Assembly: GCA_014191855.1 (NCBI GenBank)
Contig: BJHF01000075.1
Location: 1 to 32,071 of the forward strand
Direction: 5' to 3'
DNA from: Deltaproteobacteria bacterium
GTDB lineage: Bacteria > Myxococcota_A > UBA796 > SXON01
DNA length: 32,071 bases
Shown here piece by piece: positions 1 to 7,851 of this stretch; the first letter of the stretch is position 1; every line of letters begins with the position of its first letter. The notes below the pieces were generated by a model. That model did not search any database, was not told where the DNA came from, and was given only the letters and a program-made list of their open reading frames with translations. The position numbers and the translations under genes are program-made.

Positions 1-1101
1 GGAATGCGCGTGATCCTCGACCTCCCGCTCAACCACACCCACCGCGATCACCCCTGGTTCGTCGCCGCCGAATCGGGCGACGCCGAGTCCCGCGAACGCT
101 ACACATATCGCGATGCCGCCGCCTCGACACGCTGGTACCCCTCCACGGACCAAGGCAGCTACTACGCCTACTTCGGCCCCGACATGCCCGACCTCGACTG
201 GACCAACGCAGCGACGCGCCGCGTCATGGAGTCCACGTTTGAGGCTTGGCTCGACGCGGGGGTGGACGGCTACCGGCTCGACGCCGTGCTCATGCTCGTG
301 GAAGAAGCAGACGAAGTGGAGGGCACCGCGGCGTCGCACACCCTGCTTGGCGAGTTGATCGAAGCCGCCCGCGGCCGGCACAACGCCCCCTTCTTCCTCG
401 CCGAAGCCAGCGAATGGGAGGTAGACCGATCCGTTTCCTGGCTGAACGCCGAGGGCGCCCCCGGAGCCGACGCGGTGCTCGACTTTCCCCGCCACGACGC
501 GGCGTTGGAAGCCATCCGAACGTCCTCCGCCGCCCCGCTCCTGGAGGTGCTCGCAGCGCAAGGCCCCCACGCCGACTCCATGGGCTTCTTCCTCGGCTCC
601 CACGATCTCGACCGCCTTCCGAACGTGGTGCCGGATGGCCGCGCGCGTCGGGCGCTGCGTGTCGCTCAGCTCCTCCTCCCCGGCGCGCCGGTGCTCTACT
701 ACGGGGAAGAGCTCGATCTGGCAAATGCAACCACGGGAACGGGCCAGGACTACGCGATGCGCGCGCCGATGCCCTGGAGCGCCGGTCCCGCTGCGGGCTT
801 CACGGACGGTACCCCCTGGTTCCCGCCCGACCCCAGCTTCGCGATCGGCACCAACGTGAACGACGAGGCCCACGACCCAACGAGTATGCTCTCGCTCGTC
901 CACACGCTGATGCGAGTTCGCGAGGTGTGGGAACTCGATACAAACCCACATACAACCTACAAAATGGAGGATGAACGGGTGTTGTCCTTCGTCCGCGAAA
1001 CCGGCAGCGGGAACCTCGCTGTGGAGGTGAACCTCTCGGCAGACACCGTCGATGGCCTCCCACCTTGGGGGTACCGTTGGGGCCGGTTGAAGGGGCCATG
1101 A
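1..1101 (+). CDS. GH13 alpha-amylase-family glycoside hydrolase, 5'-truncated
   Basis: The reading frame is open from the window edge, so the true start lies outside; the ATG at 4 is internal, because it falls at conserved region I. Numbered from that ATG, the four GH13 regions are visible. Region I is DLPLNH (6-11). Region II is GYRLDAV, with nucleophile D93 and R91. Region III is FFLAEAS, with general acid E135. Region IV is GSHD, with transition-state stabiliser D201. The family usually has NHD in region IV, so S199 is unusual. LPGAPVLYYGEEL (226-237) is the typical strand after region IV, and a short C-terminal beta domain ends the protein. It should hydrolyse or transfer alpha-glucosidic bonds. 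The region around DLDWTN resembles oligo-1,6-glucosidase and trehalose-synthase-type members, but the substrate cannot be set from this fragment. The missing part is the N-terminal barrel start. Confidence 0.93.
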   Translation, partial: GMRVILDLPLNHTHRDHPWFVAAESGDAESRERYTYRDAAASTRWYPSTDQGSYYAYFGPDMPDLDWTNAATRRVMESTFEAWLDAGVDGYRLDAVLMLVEEADEVEGTAASHTLLGELIEAARGRHNAPFFLAEASEWEVDRSVSWLNAEGAPGADAVLDFPRHDAALEAIRTSSAAPLLEVLAAQGPHADSMGFFLGSHDLDRLPNVVPDGRARRALRVAQLLLPGAPVLYYGEELDLANATTGTGQDYAMRAPMPWSAGPAAGFTDGTPWFPPDPSFAIGTNVNDEAHDPTSMLSLVHTLMRVREVWELDTNPHTTYKMEDERVLSFVRETGSGNLAVEVNLSADTVDGLPPWGYRWGRLKGP

Positions 1102-1118
1102 GCGCGGGCGCAAGCGGC

Positions 1119-1153
1119 TTGACGCATTGTGACCATGGTTGTATGACCATGGT
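1119..1153 (+). promoter_or_regulatory. Promoter and two-copy palindromic operator of the Phd/VapC operon
   Basis: A -35-like TTGACG (1119-1124) is followed after 17 bases by a -10-like TATGAC (1142-1147). The decamer TGACCATGGT occurs twice, at 1130-1139 and 1144-1153, and each copy contains the perfect palindrome ACCATGGT (1132-1139 and 1146-1153, 14 bases apart). One copy lies in the spacer and the other overlaps the -10 element. Paired short palindromes over the promoter are the usual operator of Phd/YefM antitoxins, which repress their own operon as dimers. The predicted transcript start near 1154 would leave only the ATG at 1164 usable. Promoter and operator are inferred from pattern only. 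Confidence 0.6.
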
Positions 1154-1163
1154 GAGATGTGCC

Positions 1164-1391
1164 ATGGAGATCCCCGCCGGTGAGTTCAAGGCCCGCTGCC
1201 TCCGGCTCATGGATGAGGTCGCGGAGACGGGACGCGAGCTGATCATCACGAAGCGCGGACGCCCCGTTGCGAAGCTGGTGCCGGTGAGCGAGGCGGAGGC
1301 CGTGGATGTTTTCGGCTGCATGCGCGGCACGGTGACCGTCACCGGCGACCTTGTGGCCCCCCTGGAGGACACGTGGGAAGCGGATCGTTAG
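1164..1391 (+). CDS. Phd/YefM-family antitoxin
   Basis: A protein of 75 residues whose N-terminal half is the Phd/YefM DNA-binding fold: EIPAGEFKARCLRLMDEV, then a turn, then ITKRGRPVAKLVPV, a hallmark of the family. The C-terminal part would wrap and block the toxin. ATG at 1164 is chosen because it begins directly at the fold, has GGTGAG (1151-1156) 7 bases upstream, and lies downstream of the predicted promoter. ATGs at 1098, 1143 and 1149 are in frame; the last two lie inside the promoter, and 1098 overlaps the stop of the GH13 gene. The 3' end overlaps the PIN toxin by 19 bases, giving a coupled antitoxin-toxin order. Autoregulation through the upstream palindromes is likely. Confidence 0.88.
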   Translation: MEIPAGEFKARCLRLMDEVAETGRELIITKRGRPVAKLVPVSEAEAVDVFGCMRGTVTVTGDLVAPLEDTWEADR

Positions 1392-1801
1392 ACGTTCTCC
1401 TGCTCGACACGCACATTTGGATCTGGCTGGTGAACGGCGGGCCGGAGCGCCTTCCTCCCAGCGCGTTGAACGCGGTTCGCCTGGCCTCCGGCTCCCGACT
1501 CGCCGTTTCGGCGATCTCCGTTTGGGAGCTGGCGATGCTGGAGGCCAGGGGCCGAGTGCAGCTCCAGATGGACTGCACGGAATGGGTCGCAGAGGCCACG
1601 CGGCGAACCGGCCTGCGGGTCGTCCCGCTCTCGACCGAGATCGCAGTGGGCAGCACGCGGTTGCCCGGAGACCTGCACGGCGACCCCGCAGATCGGATCA
1701 TCGCCGCAACGGCCCGTCACGAGGGCGCGACCCTCATCACCCGCGACCGCGCCCTGCTCGCGTATGCCGATCAGGGCTTCATCCGGGCGATGGAGGGGTA
1801 G
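1373..1801 (+). CDS. vapC: PIN-domain toxin, VapC family
   Basis: A protein of 142 residues, the normal size for a VapC ribonuclease. The PIN acidic residues are present: D12 in LLLDTHIWIW, E52 in SVWELAML, D107 in GDPADRIIAAT (with D104 close by) and D125 in LITRDRALL. These bind the metal ion used to cleave RNA, so the toxin appears intact. Closest in pattern to the PIN group that pairs with Phd-type antitoxins (COG3744-like). The start is a GTG at 1373 with GGAGG (1364-1368) just upstream, inside the antitoxin gene. The RNA target cannot be inferred. With the antitoxin it forms a type II toxin-antitoxin module. Confidence 0.92.
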   Translation: MGSGSLDVLLLDTHIWIWLVNGGPERLPPSALNAVRLASGSRLAVSAISVWELAMLEARGRVQLQMDCTEWVAEATRRTGLRVVPLSTEIAVGSTRLPGDLHGDPADRIIAATARHEGATLITRDRALLAYADQGFIRAMEG

Positions 1802-1881
1802 GCCCCAGTGCTCAAGTCTTGGTTCGTCCCGCCACCGGCCGCGAAGGTGCACGCCCGCACATCCGTGAATACCTCCTGTGC

Positions 1882-3642
1882 GTGACCGCTGACGACCCGC
1901 TTCCGGCCCCAATCAGCGCGCTTTTCGTGTGCCTCGCGGCGGCCGCCATCGCCGCGCTGCTCCCGGCGCTCGTGGCACCGGCGCACGCGCAGGATGGCGG
2001 TTTGGAAGCCGCGTCCGCCGGCGCTTCCGAATCCGAGGCGGACACCGACGCGGATCCTTGGGCCGCCCTCGTCGCGATCGACGCGCCGCTCGCCGAAGCT
2101 GTGCTCCGCCACACGGACGAAGAGTCCGCCGCGGACGTGGCGATCGTCCTGCTCGCGGCCGATGAGCGCCTCCGCACCCTACTGTTGCCCGCGTCGCCCT
2201 CGGGCCCCCTCCCGGATCGGCAAGGCGAAGACATCCGCGTAGACCTGTACAACGCCGATTTTCGCCTGGTGGGCACGCACCTGGTCGGCACGGCACAAGG
2301 CGTCGGCGTCGTCGAAAATGGCGTGTGGCTGGATCTGGACGTTCGCGGCGGACCCGCGGCCGATCTCCGGCTCGGCTTCGGGCAGGGCTGGTCGCGGGAG
2401 GCGACGCTCGATGATGCCGGACCTTCGCCCTTTCTTGCCCGCGAAGTGCTCCCCGACATGGGCGAGGACTCGCTGAGCATCGATCTCGACCTCTCGGGCA
2501 GCGCCCGCTTCGACCCGGCGCACGCGGGCTCCGTCGTGGCGGTGGTGAAGTCCTTCGATGGCACCGTGGAGGACGTGGGCCCGGGTGGGCTCCTCGGCGT
2601 TCAACCCGAAGATGCGCTCGATGTGCTCGACGCGCTGGTCACCGCAGGGAACATCACCGATCCCGATCTGGCCGTCGCGTTGGCCGTCGGCTTCGGGGCG
2701 ATCCGCGCGAAGGTGGCGGACGACGTGGTGAGCCTCGTAGATGCCGACGCGGTGGCCTGGCTCGCCTACGGGCAGTCGTTGGATGCGTTCCTCGAAGCCT
2801 CCGGGGCAACCTGGCGCTTCTCCGACCGGGATGCCTTCGCCAAGCTGGTGTGGGCGTGGCCCGCGGCGCAGACCATCGCCTACGGCACCTTCGCGATCGC
2901 CGGCGAGCAGGAAACGCTCACCGCGGCGCGGTACCGCTTCCTCGTTCCTGGCGCCGCCGAGCTCGCCGCCCTGCGCGACCGTGCCCCGATGCACCCCTCC
3001 GCCGCGTTGACCGCGGATTTTGTGGACGCGCAGCTCTGGAAGAGCCTTGCCTACCGCACCAACGACGACCTGATGCGCACGTTGTGTAGCGCCGGCGAGA
3101 TCGAGAAGGCCACCTGCAAGGCGTGGAACACGGAACGCATGAAGGGCGTGGACTTGGGAGTGGTCGACGGCGAGCACGTGCTCCCCTCCGAAGGCGTGAG
3201 CGCGTCGCTGCAGCTCAAGCTACGCGAAGAACGTGGGCAGTTCATCGGCGACTGCGCGATGGAAACCAGCCTCGCGATCTGGACGCTCCAGTCGGTCGGC
3301 ATCCCCGCGATCGGCATGGGGTGGGCTGGCACCGATCTCGCCACGCCCACCCACGACGTCCCCCTCTGGCTGGATGGCGACACCTTCCGCGCCACCCAGG
3401 CCGGGCCAGGTCGCGACTGGGCCGCCGAGAGCGCGTTCGTCTACGTCACGATCCCCGGCGTTCACCCCGTGAATGCCTTCAGCCTCGCGCGCGAGCCGAA
3501 CGGCTGGTCGCGCGGCGGGGCGGTGGCGGGCGGCTGGACGAAGTTCGCGGAGGTACGCTCGATCCTCTCCCGCGGATTACCCGCCTCCGTCGTGGGAGGT
3601 TGGGTCGACACCCAGGCGCTCGGCGGCTGGCCGACGTGGTGA
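1882..3642 (+). CDS. Secreted protein with transglutaminase-like C-terminal domain (weak)
   Basis: About 586 residues from a GTG at 1882. A hydrophobic stretch (about 15-34) ending in APAHA-Q looks like a signal peptide, although no basic residue precedes it. An Asp/Glu-rich linker follows, then a large region without recognised motifs. Near the C terminus, GDCAMETSLAIWTLQSVGIPA (C458) resembles the nucleophile helix of transglutaminase/cysteine-peptidase-like folds, which typically read G-x-C followed by a helix and GIPAR. H491 in THDVPLWLDGD could be the partner histidine. This is a resemblance, not a firm assignment. The start is uncertain: GTG 1927 and TTG 1819 are in-frame alternatives, the latter adding a basic N-terminal region. 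The stop overlaps the start of the next gene (GTGA), so the two are probably co-translated. Confidence 0.7.
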   Translation: MTADDPLPAPISALFVCLAAAAIAALLPALVAPAHAQDGGLEAASAGASESEADTDADPWAALVAIDAPLAEAVLRHTDEESAADVAIVLLAADERLRTLLLPASPSGPLPDRQGEDIRVDLYNADFRLVGTHLVGTAQGVGVVENGVWLDLDVRGGPAADLRLGFGQGWSREATLDDAGPSPFLAREVLPDMGEDSLSIDLDLSGSARFDPAHAGSVVAVVKSFDGTVEDVGPGGLLGVQPEDALDVLDALVTAGNITDPDLAVALAVGFGAIRAKVADDVVSLVDADAVAWLAYGQSLDAFLEASGATWRFSDRDAFAKLVWAWPAAQTIAYGTFAIAGEQETLTAARYRFLVPGAAELAALRDRAPMHPSAALTADFVDAQLWKSLAYRTNDDLMRTLCSAGEIEKATCKAWNTERMKGVDLGVVDGEHVLPSEGVSASLQLKLREERGQFIGDCAMETSLAIWTLQSVGIPAIGMGWAGTDLATPTHDVPLWLDGDTFRATQAGPGRDWAAESAFVYVTIPGVHPVNAFSLAREPNGWSRGGAVAGGWTKFAEVRSILSRGLPASVVGGWVDTQALGGWPTW

Positions 3643-4079
3643 ACCCGCTCTGGCCGGCGGATCGACCCGGCGTCGCCCCTGCAGACACCACCTGCTTCAC
3701 GTGTGTGTGGCGCAAGCCCGGCAAGCGGAGCGACCGTTGCTTGCGCCACGGCAGCGAACCGGTGCGCTTCGACTGGCCCGCGTGCCCCTCCCACACCACG
3801 GAAGTAGCGCTCGATTGCCTGCAATGCGGCGCCTGCTGTCGCGAGGCCTATCACACCGTCGAGGTATCCCGTCGCGACCCATTCGTGAGCCGCCACCGCG
3901 ACCTCACCCACGAGCAGGACGGGCGCCTCCATGTGCGCCGCGCTGGCCCACGCTGCATCTGCCTCGGCGACGACTTCCGGTGCGCGCACTACGACGACCG
4001 CCCGCGCACATGTCGCGACTTTGAGCGCGGCGGTGTGAATTGCGTCGAGGCGCGCCGACGGGTGAAGTTGACGCCATAG
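3639..4079 (+). CDS. YkgJ-type zinc/iron-chelating cysteine-cluster protein
   Basis: A protein of 146 residues carrying the signature of the YkgJ (UPF0153) family: CLQCGACC (C60, C63, C66, C67), then RCICL, a FRCAHYDDRPRTCRDF block and a last cysteine in VNC. Family members bind Zn or an Fe-S centre; their biochemical role is not established. Unusually, an additional N-terminal set of cysteines (C19xxC22, C34, C49) could form a second metal site. GTG at 3639 is chosen because it overlaps the preceding TGA (GTGA), implying translational coupling to the transglutaminase-like gene. No signal peptide is seen, so it is probably cytoplasmic although its partner gene product is exported. Confidence 0.85.
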   Translation: MNPLWPADRPGVAPADTTCFTCVWRKPGKRSDRCLRHGSEPVRFDWPACPSHTTEVALDCLQCGACCREAYHTVEVSRRDPFVSRHRDLTHEQDGRLHVRRAGPRCICLGDDFRCAHYDDRPRTCRDFERGGVNCVEARRRVKLTP

Positions 4080-4087
4080 TAGGGGGC

Positions 4088-4792
4088 GTGGAGAGCACCG
4101 CTGCCGATCACCCGCCTGCCCTGTACGCGCCGCAGGGGATGTTCGGCTGGGGCGTTCATGAGCTGAACGCGGGCGAAGTATGGATGCAATCCTACGAGCT
4201 GGCGTACTTGAGCGGGCAGGCTGGGCTCGGGAAGGGGTGGGATGTGGTGCTTGGCGGCGCGCCGCTGCCCGACGCGAAGGGGTTCACGAACTACTCTGCC
4301 TTGGAGGTCGGGTGGAGCCGGGCCCACGGGGAATGGACGTTTCGGGGTGCGATTGTCGCCGCGGGGGCGCTGCGCCTGTACGGGGCAGGCCCGCAAACCG
4401 AGGCGGCCGCGATGGGACTCGGGGCCGGTGTGGCTGCCGCCTGGGGCCCGCGTGAGCGCCACATCGCGCTCAACCTGCACGTGCTCGACCTGCCCTCCGT
4501 GGAGGGCGCTGGAGCCTTCCTCACGGCGGATGGCGTGTGGACGCTCAGCGCGCATTGGGCCGCGCTCGGAGGGCTGACCTACTCGGTGATCGCCAACGAG
4601 CTGGTGACGATCCAGGCGGGCAGCCTGGGTGGCGGCGGGAGGCTCGTGCTGGGCCGGTTCAGCCTCGATCTTGGGCTGCAGCTCGGCGTCGGCGGCAGCG
4701 ACGCCCCCTGTGTGCCCGACGCCACCGGATGCGGGCAGGCGGGCTTCTACCCGGTGCCAACGCTCGCCGTCCGCTACGGCTTTGGCGGCTGA
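4088..4792 (+). CDS. Probable outer-membrane beta-barrel protein, unknown function
   Basis: About 234 residues, not recognised as a named family. The sequence is Gly-rich with alternating hydrophobic and polar residues in short strands (for example WDVVLGG, YSALEVGWSRA, LSLDLGLQLG) and ends in LAVRYGFGG, much like an outer-membrane barrel ending in aromatic strands. Two cysteines (CVPDATGC) lie in a loop near the end. A clear signal peptide is missing with any start: ATG 4040 overlaps the YkgJ gene, GTG 4088 has AGGGGG directly before it, and ATG 4139 has GCAGGGG immediately before it. The start is therefore uncertain. The 3' end overlaps the convergent gene by 19 bases. Confidence 0.65.
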   Translation: MESTAADHPPALYAPQGMFGWGVHELNAGEVWMQSYELAYLSGQAGLGKGWDVVLGGAPLPDAKGFTNYSALEVGWSRAHGEWTFRGAIVAAGALRLYGAGPQTEAAAMGLGAGVAAAWGPRERHIALNLHVLDLPSVEGAGAFLTADGVWTLSAHWAALGGLTYSVIANELVTIQAGSLGGGGRLVLGRFSLDLGLQLGVGGSDAPCVPDATGCGQAGFYPVPTLAVRYGFGG

Positions 4793-6009
4793 GTCTTTGG
4801 CGCCTTCGGGGGTGGCTTCTTGAGGTCTTCTTTGTTCTTCTGCCAGGTGTCGAGCATGCGCTGCTCGCGGATGCGCGTTTTACCGCCGAAGCGGTAGCTC
4901 AGCTCCCAGGTGTTGAGCACCCACGCGCCCGGAATGCTAGATACGCCCGCTCCAACGCGCGCCTCCCAGTGCTCCCAGCAGAACTGCCACGCGATGCTGG
5001 CCATGCCCGCCTGCTCGGGCGAGATGAAGCCGTTCTGATCGAGCGCCTCCTCCAGGCCGAGGAACGTCGGCACCCACAGCTCCGCGTCGTGCTCCACGTT
5101 CGCGTAGATCGTCGCCGAGCCTTGAAGCACGATGGCGTCCCGCCGGTTGAAGCGGATATCCGTCGCGACGCGCACGTTCACGGTCTCGACGTGCAGCAAC
5201 GACTCGGCGTGGTCGGGATTGCCGGCGCCGCTCTCATCGAGGAACCAGATCAATTGCGGTAGCGACTCGAGGTTGATGTCCCCCGCGATGTTGCCGCGGG
5301 TGTAGCTCCCGCCGATGTGGAGGCCCCAGGGTTTCGCCAGTTGGAACGAGGTGATCCCGCCGGCCGTGAGCAGCGTCGCGTCGAAGTCCGTGCGAACCAG
5401 GGCGTCGTACTCAACCCACGCGGCGATGTCGAAGGGACCGCCCTCCGTGGCGTGGATCTTGGCTTGGACGTTGGGAATTCCCAGCACGTCAAGCGGTACG
5501 CTGGTGCCCACCTGTACGTGCGGCAGGACGCCGATCGACATGTTGCTCACTCCCAGCTTCACCTCGCCCCACTCCAGGGTGTACGCCGTAAAATCGATCT
5601 GCCCGCGTGGGTTCGCCGGCAGGTGGAACGGGGAGGGCTTGAGGAAGCGTAGCAGCTTCTTGTCGAGCGTCGGCGCCGCTTCGGCCTGCGAGAGGTCGAT
5701 GGGCGGAGCCGTAGGTGGCGCGTCGGCGGCCGCGGGTTCGGAAGTGGGCTCGGGGGCAGGGGCCGGGGTCGGCTCGGCGGACGGCGGCGGGACCGGTGCC
5801 GCGGCCGCCTCGGCGGGGGCGGCGGGGGCGGCGGGGGCGGCGGGGGCGGCGGCCGCGGGCTCGGATGGCGCAGGTTCAGGCGTAGCTTCTGGCGCGGGCG
5901 GGGTCGGCGCTGGCTCGGGCGCGCTCTCCGGCGACGAGGTGTCGGGAGCAGAAACAGGCGGCTCCTCCGCGCGCGCGAACGATAGCGTCAAGAACAGGAG
6001 CGGCAACAT
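4774..6009 (-). CDS. Secreted Pro/Ala-rich protein with C-terminal barrel-like domain
   Basis: A protein of 411 residues. A short signal peptide (MLPLLFLTLSFARA-EE) is followed by a low-complexity Pro/Ala/Glu linker to about residue 110, which could span the periplasm or reach through the cell-wall layer. The rest (about 120-385) has amphipathic strands such as YTLEWGEVKLGVSNM, VNVRVATDIRFN and WELSYRFGG, typical of an outer-membrane barrel. A basic, Pro-rich tail closes it. The start is well supported by GGAGGGAG a few bases upstream. It is the last gene of the minus-strand ribF-to-FHA run, 60 bases after the FHA gene. Specific function unknown. Its end overlaps the convergent gene by 19 bases. 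Confidence 0.8.
   Translation of the reverse strand: MLPLLFLTLSFARAEEPPVSAPDTSSPESAPEPAPTPPAPEATPEPAPSEPAAAAPAAPAAPAAPAEAAAAPVPPPSAEPTPAPAPEPTSEPAAADAPPTAPPIDLSQAEAAPTLDKKLLRFLKPSPFHLPANPRGQIDFTAYTLEWGEVKLGVSNMSIGVLPHVQVGTSVPLDVLGIPNVQAKIHATEGGPFDIAAWVEYDALVRTDFDATLLTAGGITSFQLAKPWGLHIGGSYTRGNIAGDINLESLPQLIWFLDESGAGNPDHAESLLHVETVNVRVATDIRFNRRDAIVLQGSATIYANVEHDAELWVPTFLGLEEALDQNGFISPEQAGMASIAWQFCWEHWEARVGAGVSSIPGAWVLNTWELSYRFGGKTRIREQRMLDTWQKNKEDLKKPPPKAPKTQPPKP
5812..5847. repeat. Tandem repeat, four copies of a 9-base unit
   Basis: The unit GGCGGGGGC is repeated four times exactly, inside the linker of the Pro/Ala-rich protein. On the coding (minus) strand each unit encodes Ala-Pro-Ala. The unit length is a multiple of three, so copy-number change would lengthen or shorten the linker without a frameshift. 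Confidence 0.85.
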
Positions 6010-6069
6010 TCTCCCTCCAGCGGCACGTACGTGGAAATCTTTAGCCCGGATCGCCCCCTGCCTTGAGAT

Positions 6070-7851
6070 TCAGCGGCTCCGCGCTCGCACGATCACCCGA
6101 TTGATGCTGCTCGAAAGCTCCTCCAACAGCGGCCAGCGAACCGGGGGGACCACCTTGTCCACGTGGTCGAGCAGCGCGTGCTCCGTTTCGTCGCGCAGCG
6201 CTTGGAGCGGACGGAACACAAGCAGCCACCCGCCGCCCACCAGAAGCCCCAGCGCGGCCGCAACGACGAACACCGCGGCGAAGCCATGCAACCACGGGCT
6301 GACGACCTCCCCCGCCGTCACGCTCGGGTCGTACCGTACCCAGGCGTAGCCCACCACGGACTGCGCCCCGGAGCCGCCCGTGACCTCGCCGCGGATCGGC
6401 GCCGCGATCTCGTAGCTCCCACCCTCCGCTTCCGCCCTCGCCACGGCGTGTGCCTCCTGCGCCGCCAGCAGAACTTCGTGGCGTCCAAGCGTCGTTCCCG
6501 CCCGCTGCGATGGCGCCAATACCGTTCCCGCGGTGTCTGTAACCGCCGCCTCCTGCACCCCGGCCGACGACAACACGTACGCCGCATCCAGGTTGATCGC
6601 CCGACCCGTGGCGATCGCTTCCGCGTTGCGGTGGCCAAGCCCCTCCGTGATGGCCTCGCCTCGCTGCAAGCTGAGCTCCTCTGCCGCGGCCGAAGTCTCG
6701 TAAACCTGCGCAAACAAGCCGCCGATCGGCGCGCACGTCACCAACCCGGCCACGGCGAATAGTACCGCGGCCGCCTGAACCAACCAGGGCAATCCGGAGG
6801 CCGGATCGCGCGCCGGCTCTGCGTGCTTCATCGCCGGCAAGCGCGTGGAAGCCCGTGCCGCCTCCTCCGATGCGCTCTGCGGATCGTCGGCGTACTTCGG
6901 GAGGAAGGGGGGCGGCGGCGCCGGCGCGGGGCTCGGCGGAGTCGGCGGTGCGACCGGGCGCACGGAAGGGCTCGAGTCCTCGTTCGCCGGGGGCCGCGGG
7001 GGAGGGGCGGGCGGCGGCGCGAACGGCTCCGCCCGGGCGGGCGCAGGCGCGAAGCCCCCAAACCCACCCGCCGCGGGCGCGAACGGCAGGATCGGGGGTG
7101 GGAATCGCGACGAGGTTTCCGCGGTAGGGTGATCGCTGAGCGGCGGCACGTGGGTAAACGAAGGCGGCAACGACGGGGAAGCGGTGTCCACCACGGGCGG
7201 AGGCGGAAACGCAGGTTTTTCCAGCCGGGGTGGCGCCGGCGGTGCGCTCGGCGCGGTGTGCGGTCGCTGCGCAGCCACCGGCACAGGCGCCGCCGGGGGC
7301 GCCGCGACAAGCTTGGGCGCCGGCGCCGACCGCGCCGGGGCGGCTGGCTGCGGACGGGCGCCTCGGCCTGCCTTCGCCACGGGCGACGCAAATGCGTCCA
7401 GCGTGGCGCTCCCCGGGTCTGGAACTCCACTGATCCGCCGCGGCAGATGCCGCAAGACGGGCATCGGCCCGCTCGGGATGGGCGTGTCCTCGTCTTCGTC
7501 GTCGAGGTGCAGGTCGTCCTCGGCCGTGAGCGGATCGTCCTCCAGCTCCAGGTCGTCGGTGATCCCAGGGTCTTCGAGGCGAAGCACGAAGTCGCCGATC
7601 TGGATCCGCCCGTTGGGCCGCAGCTCCAGCTCCTTCACCCTTCGTCCGCCTTCCTCCACGATCCCGTTCGCCGAGTCGAGATCCCGCACCAGCACCCGCC
7701 CCTCCGCGAGCACCACCACGCAATGCCGACGGGACACCCGCCGGCTCTGCAGCCGCACATTGGCGGTCGGGTCCCGACCGATCACGTTCGTTCCCTCGGT
7801 AAGCTCGAAGGGACCGGCCATCTCCGGCCCGCGCACGACCACTATCCGCAT
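6070..7851 (-). CDS. FHA-domain protein with two membrane helices and a periplasmic sensor-like domain
   Basis: A protein of 593 residues. The FHA domain (1-92) has the conserved G25-R26, SRRH (S40, R41, H43) and N62 in SANG, which bind phosphothreonine peptides. An acidic patch (DDLELEDD, LDDEDED) and a long Pro/Ala linker follow. Two hydrophobic helices at about 354-380 and 522-546 enclose roughly 140 residues predicted to be periplasmic. The short cytoplasmic tail after helix two (FRPLQALRDETEHAL) resembles a HAMP stub. This is receptor-like geometry with FHA in place of a kinase. ATG 7851 is preferred because it starts the FHA strand and has GGAG upstream; it overlaps the DUF192 gene by 10 bases. 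Position next to tadC suggests a role in a Tad-like secretion apparatus, or as a reader of Ser/Thr kinase signals. Confidence 0.88.
   Translation of the reverse strand: MRIVVVRGPEMAGPFELTEGTNVIGRDPTANVRLQSRRVSRRHCVVVLAEGRVLVRDLDSANGIVEEGGRRVKELELRPNGRIQIGDFVLRLEDPGITDDLELEDDPLTAEDDLHLDDEDEDTPIPSGPMPVLRHLPRRISGVPDPGSATLDAFASPVAKAGRGARPQPAAPARSAPAPKLVAAPPAAPVPVAAQRPHTAPSAPPAPPRLEKPAFPPPPVVDTASPSLPPSFTHVPPLSDHPTAETSSRFPPPILPFAPAAGGFGGFAPAPARAEPFAPPPAPPPRPPANEDSSPSVRPVAPPTPPSPAPAPPPPFLPKYADDPQSASEEAARASTRLPAMKHAEPARDPASGLPWLVQAAAVLFAVAGLVTCAPIGGLFAQVYETSAAAEELSLQRGEAITEGLGHRNAEAIATGRAINLDAAYVLSSAGVQEAAVTDTAGTVLAPSQRAGTTLGRHEVLLAAQEAHAVARAEAEGGSYEIAAPIRGEVTGGSGAQSVVGYAWVRYDPSVTAGEVVSPWLHGFAAVFVVAAALGLLVGGGWLLVFRPLQALRDETEHALLDHVDKVVPPVRWPLLEELSSSINRVIVRARSR

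Noticed and set aside
5315..6349. A Gly/Ala-rich plus-strand frame that looks like a structural protein
   Set aside because: It is the antisense image of the Pro/Ala linker, and the minus-strand gene has a strong ribosome binding site and signal peptide.
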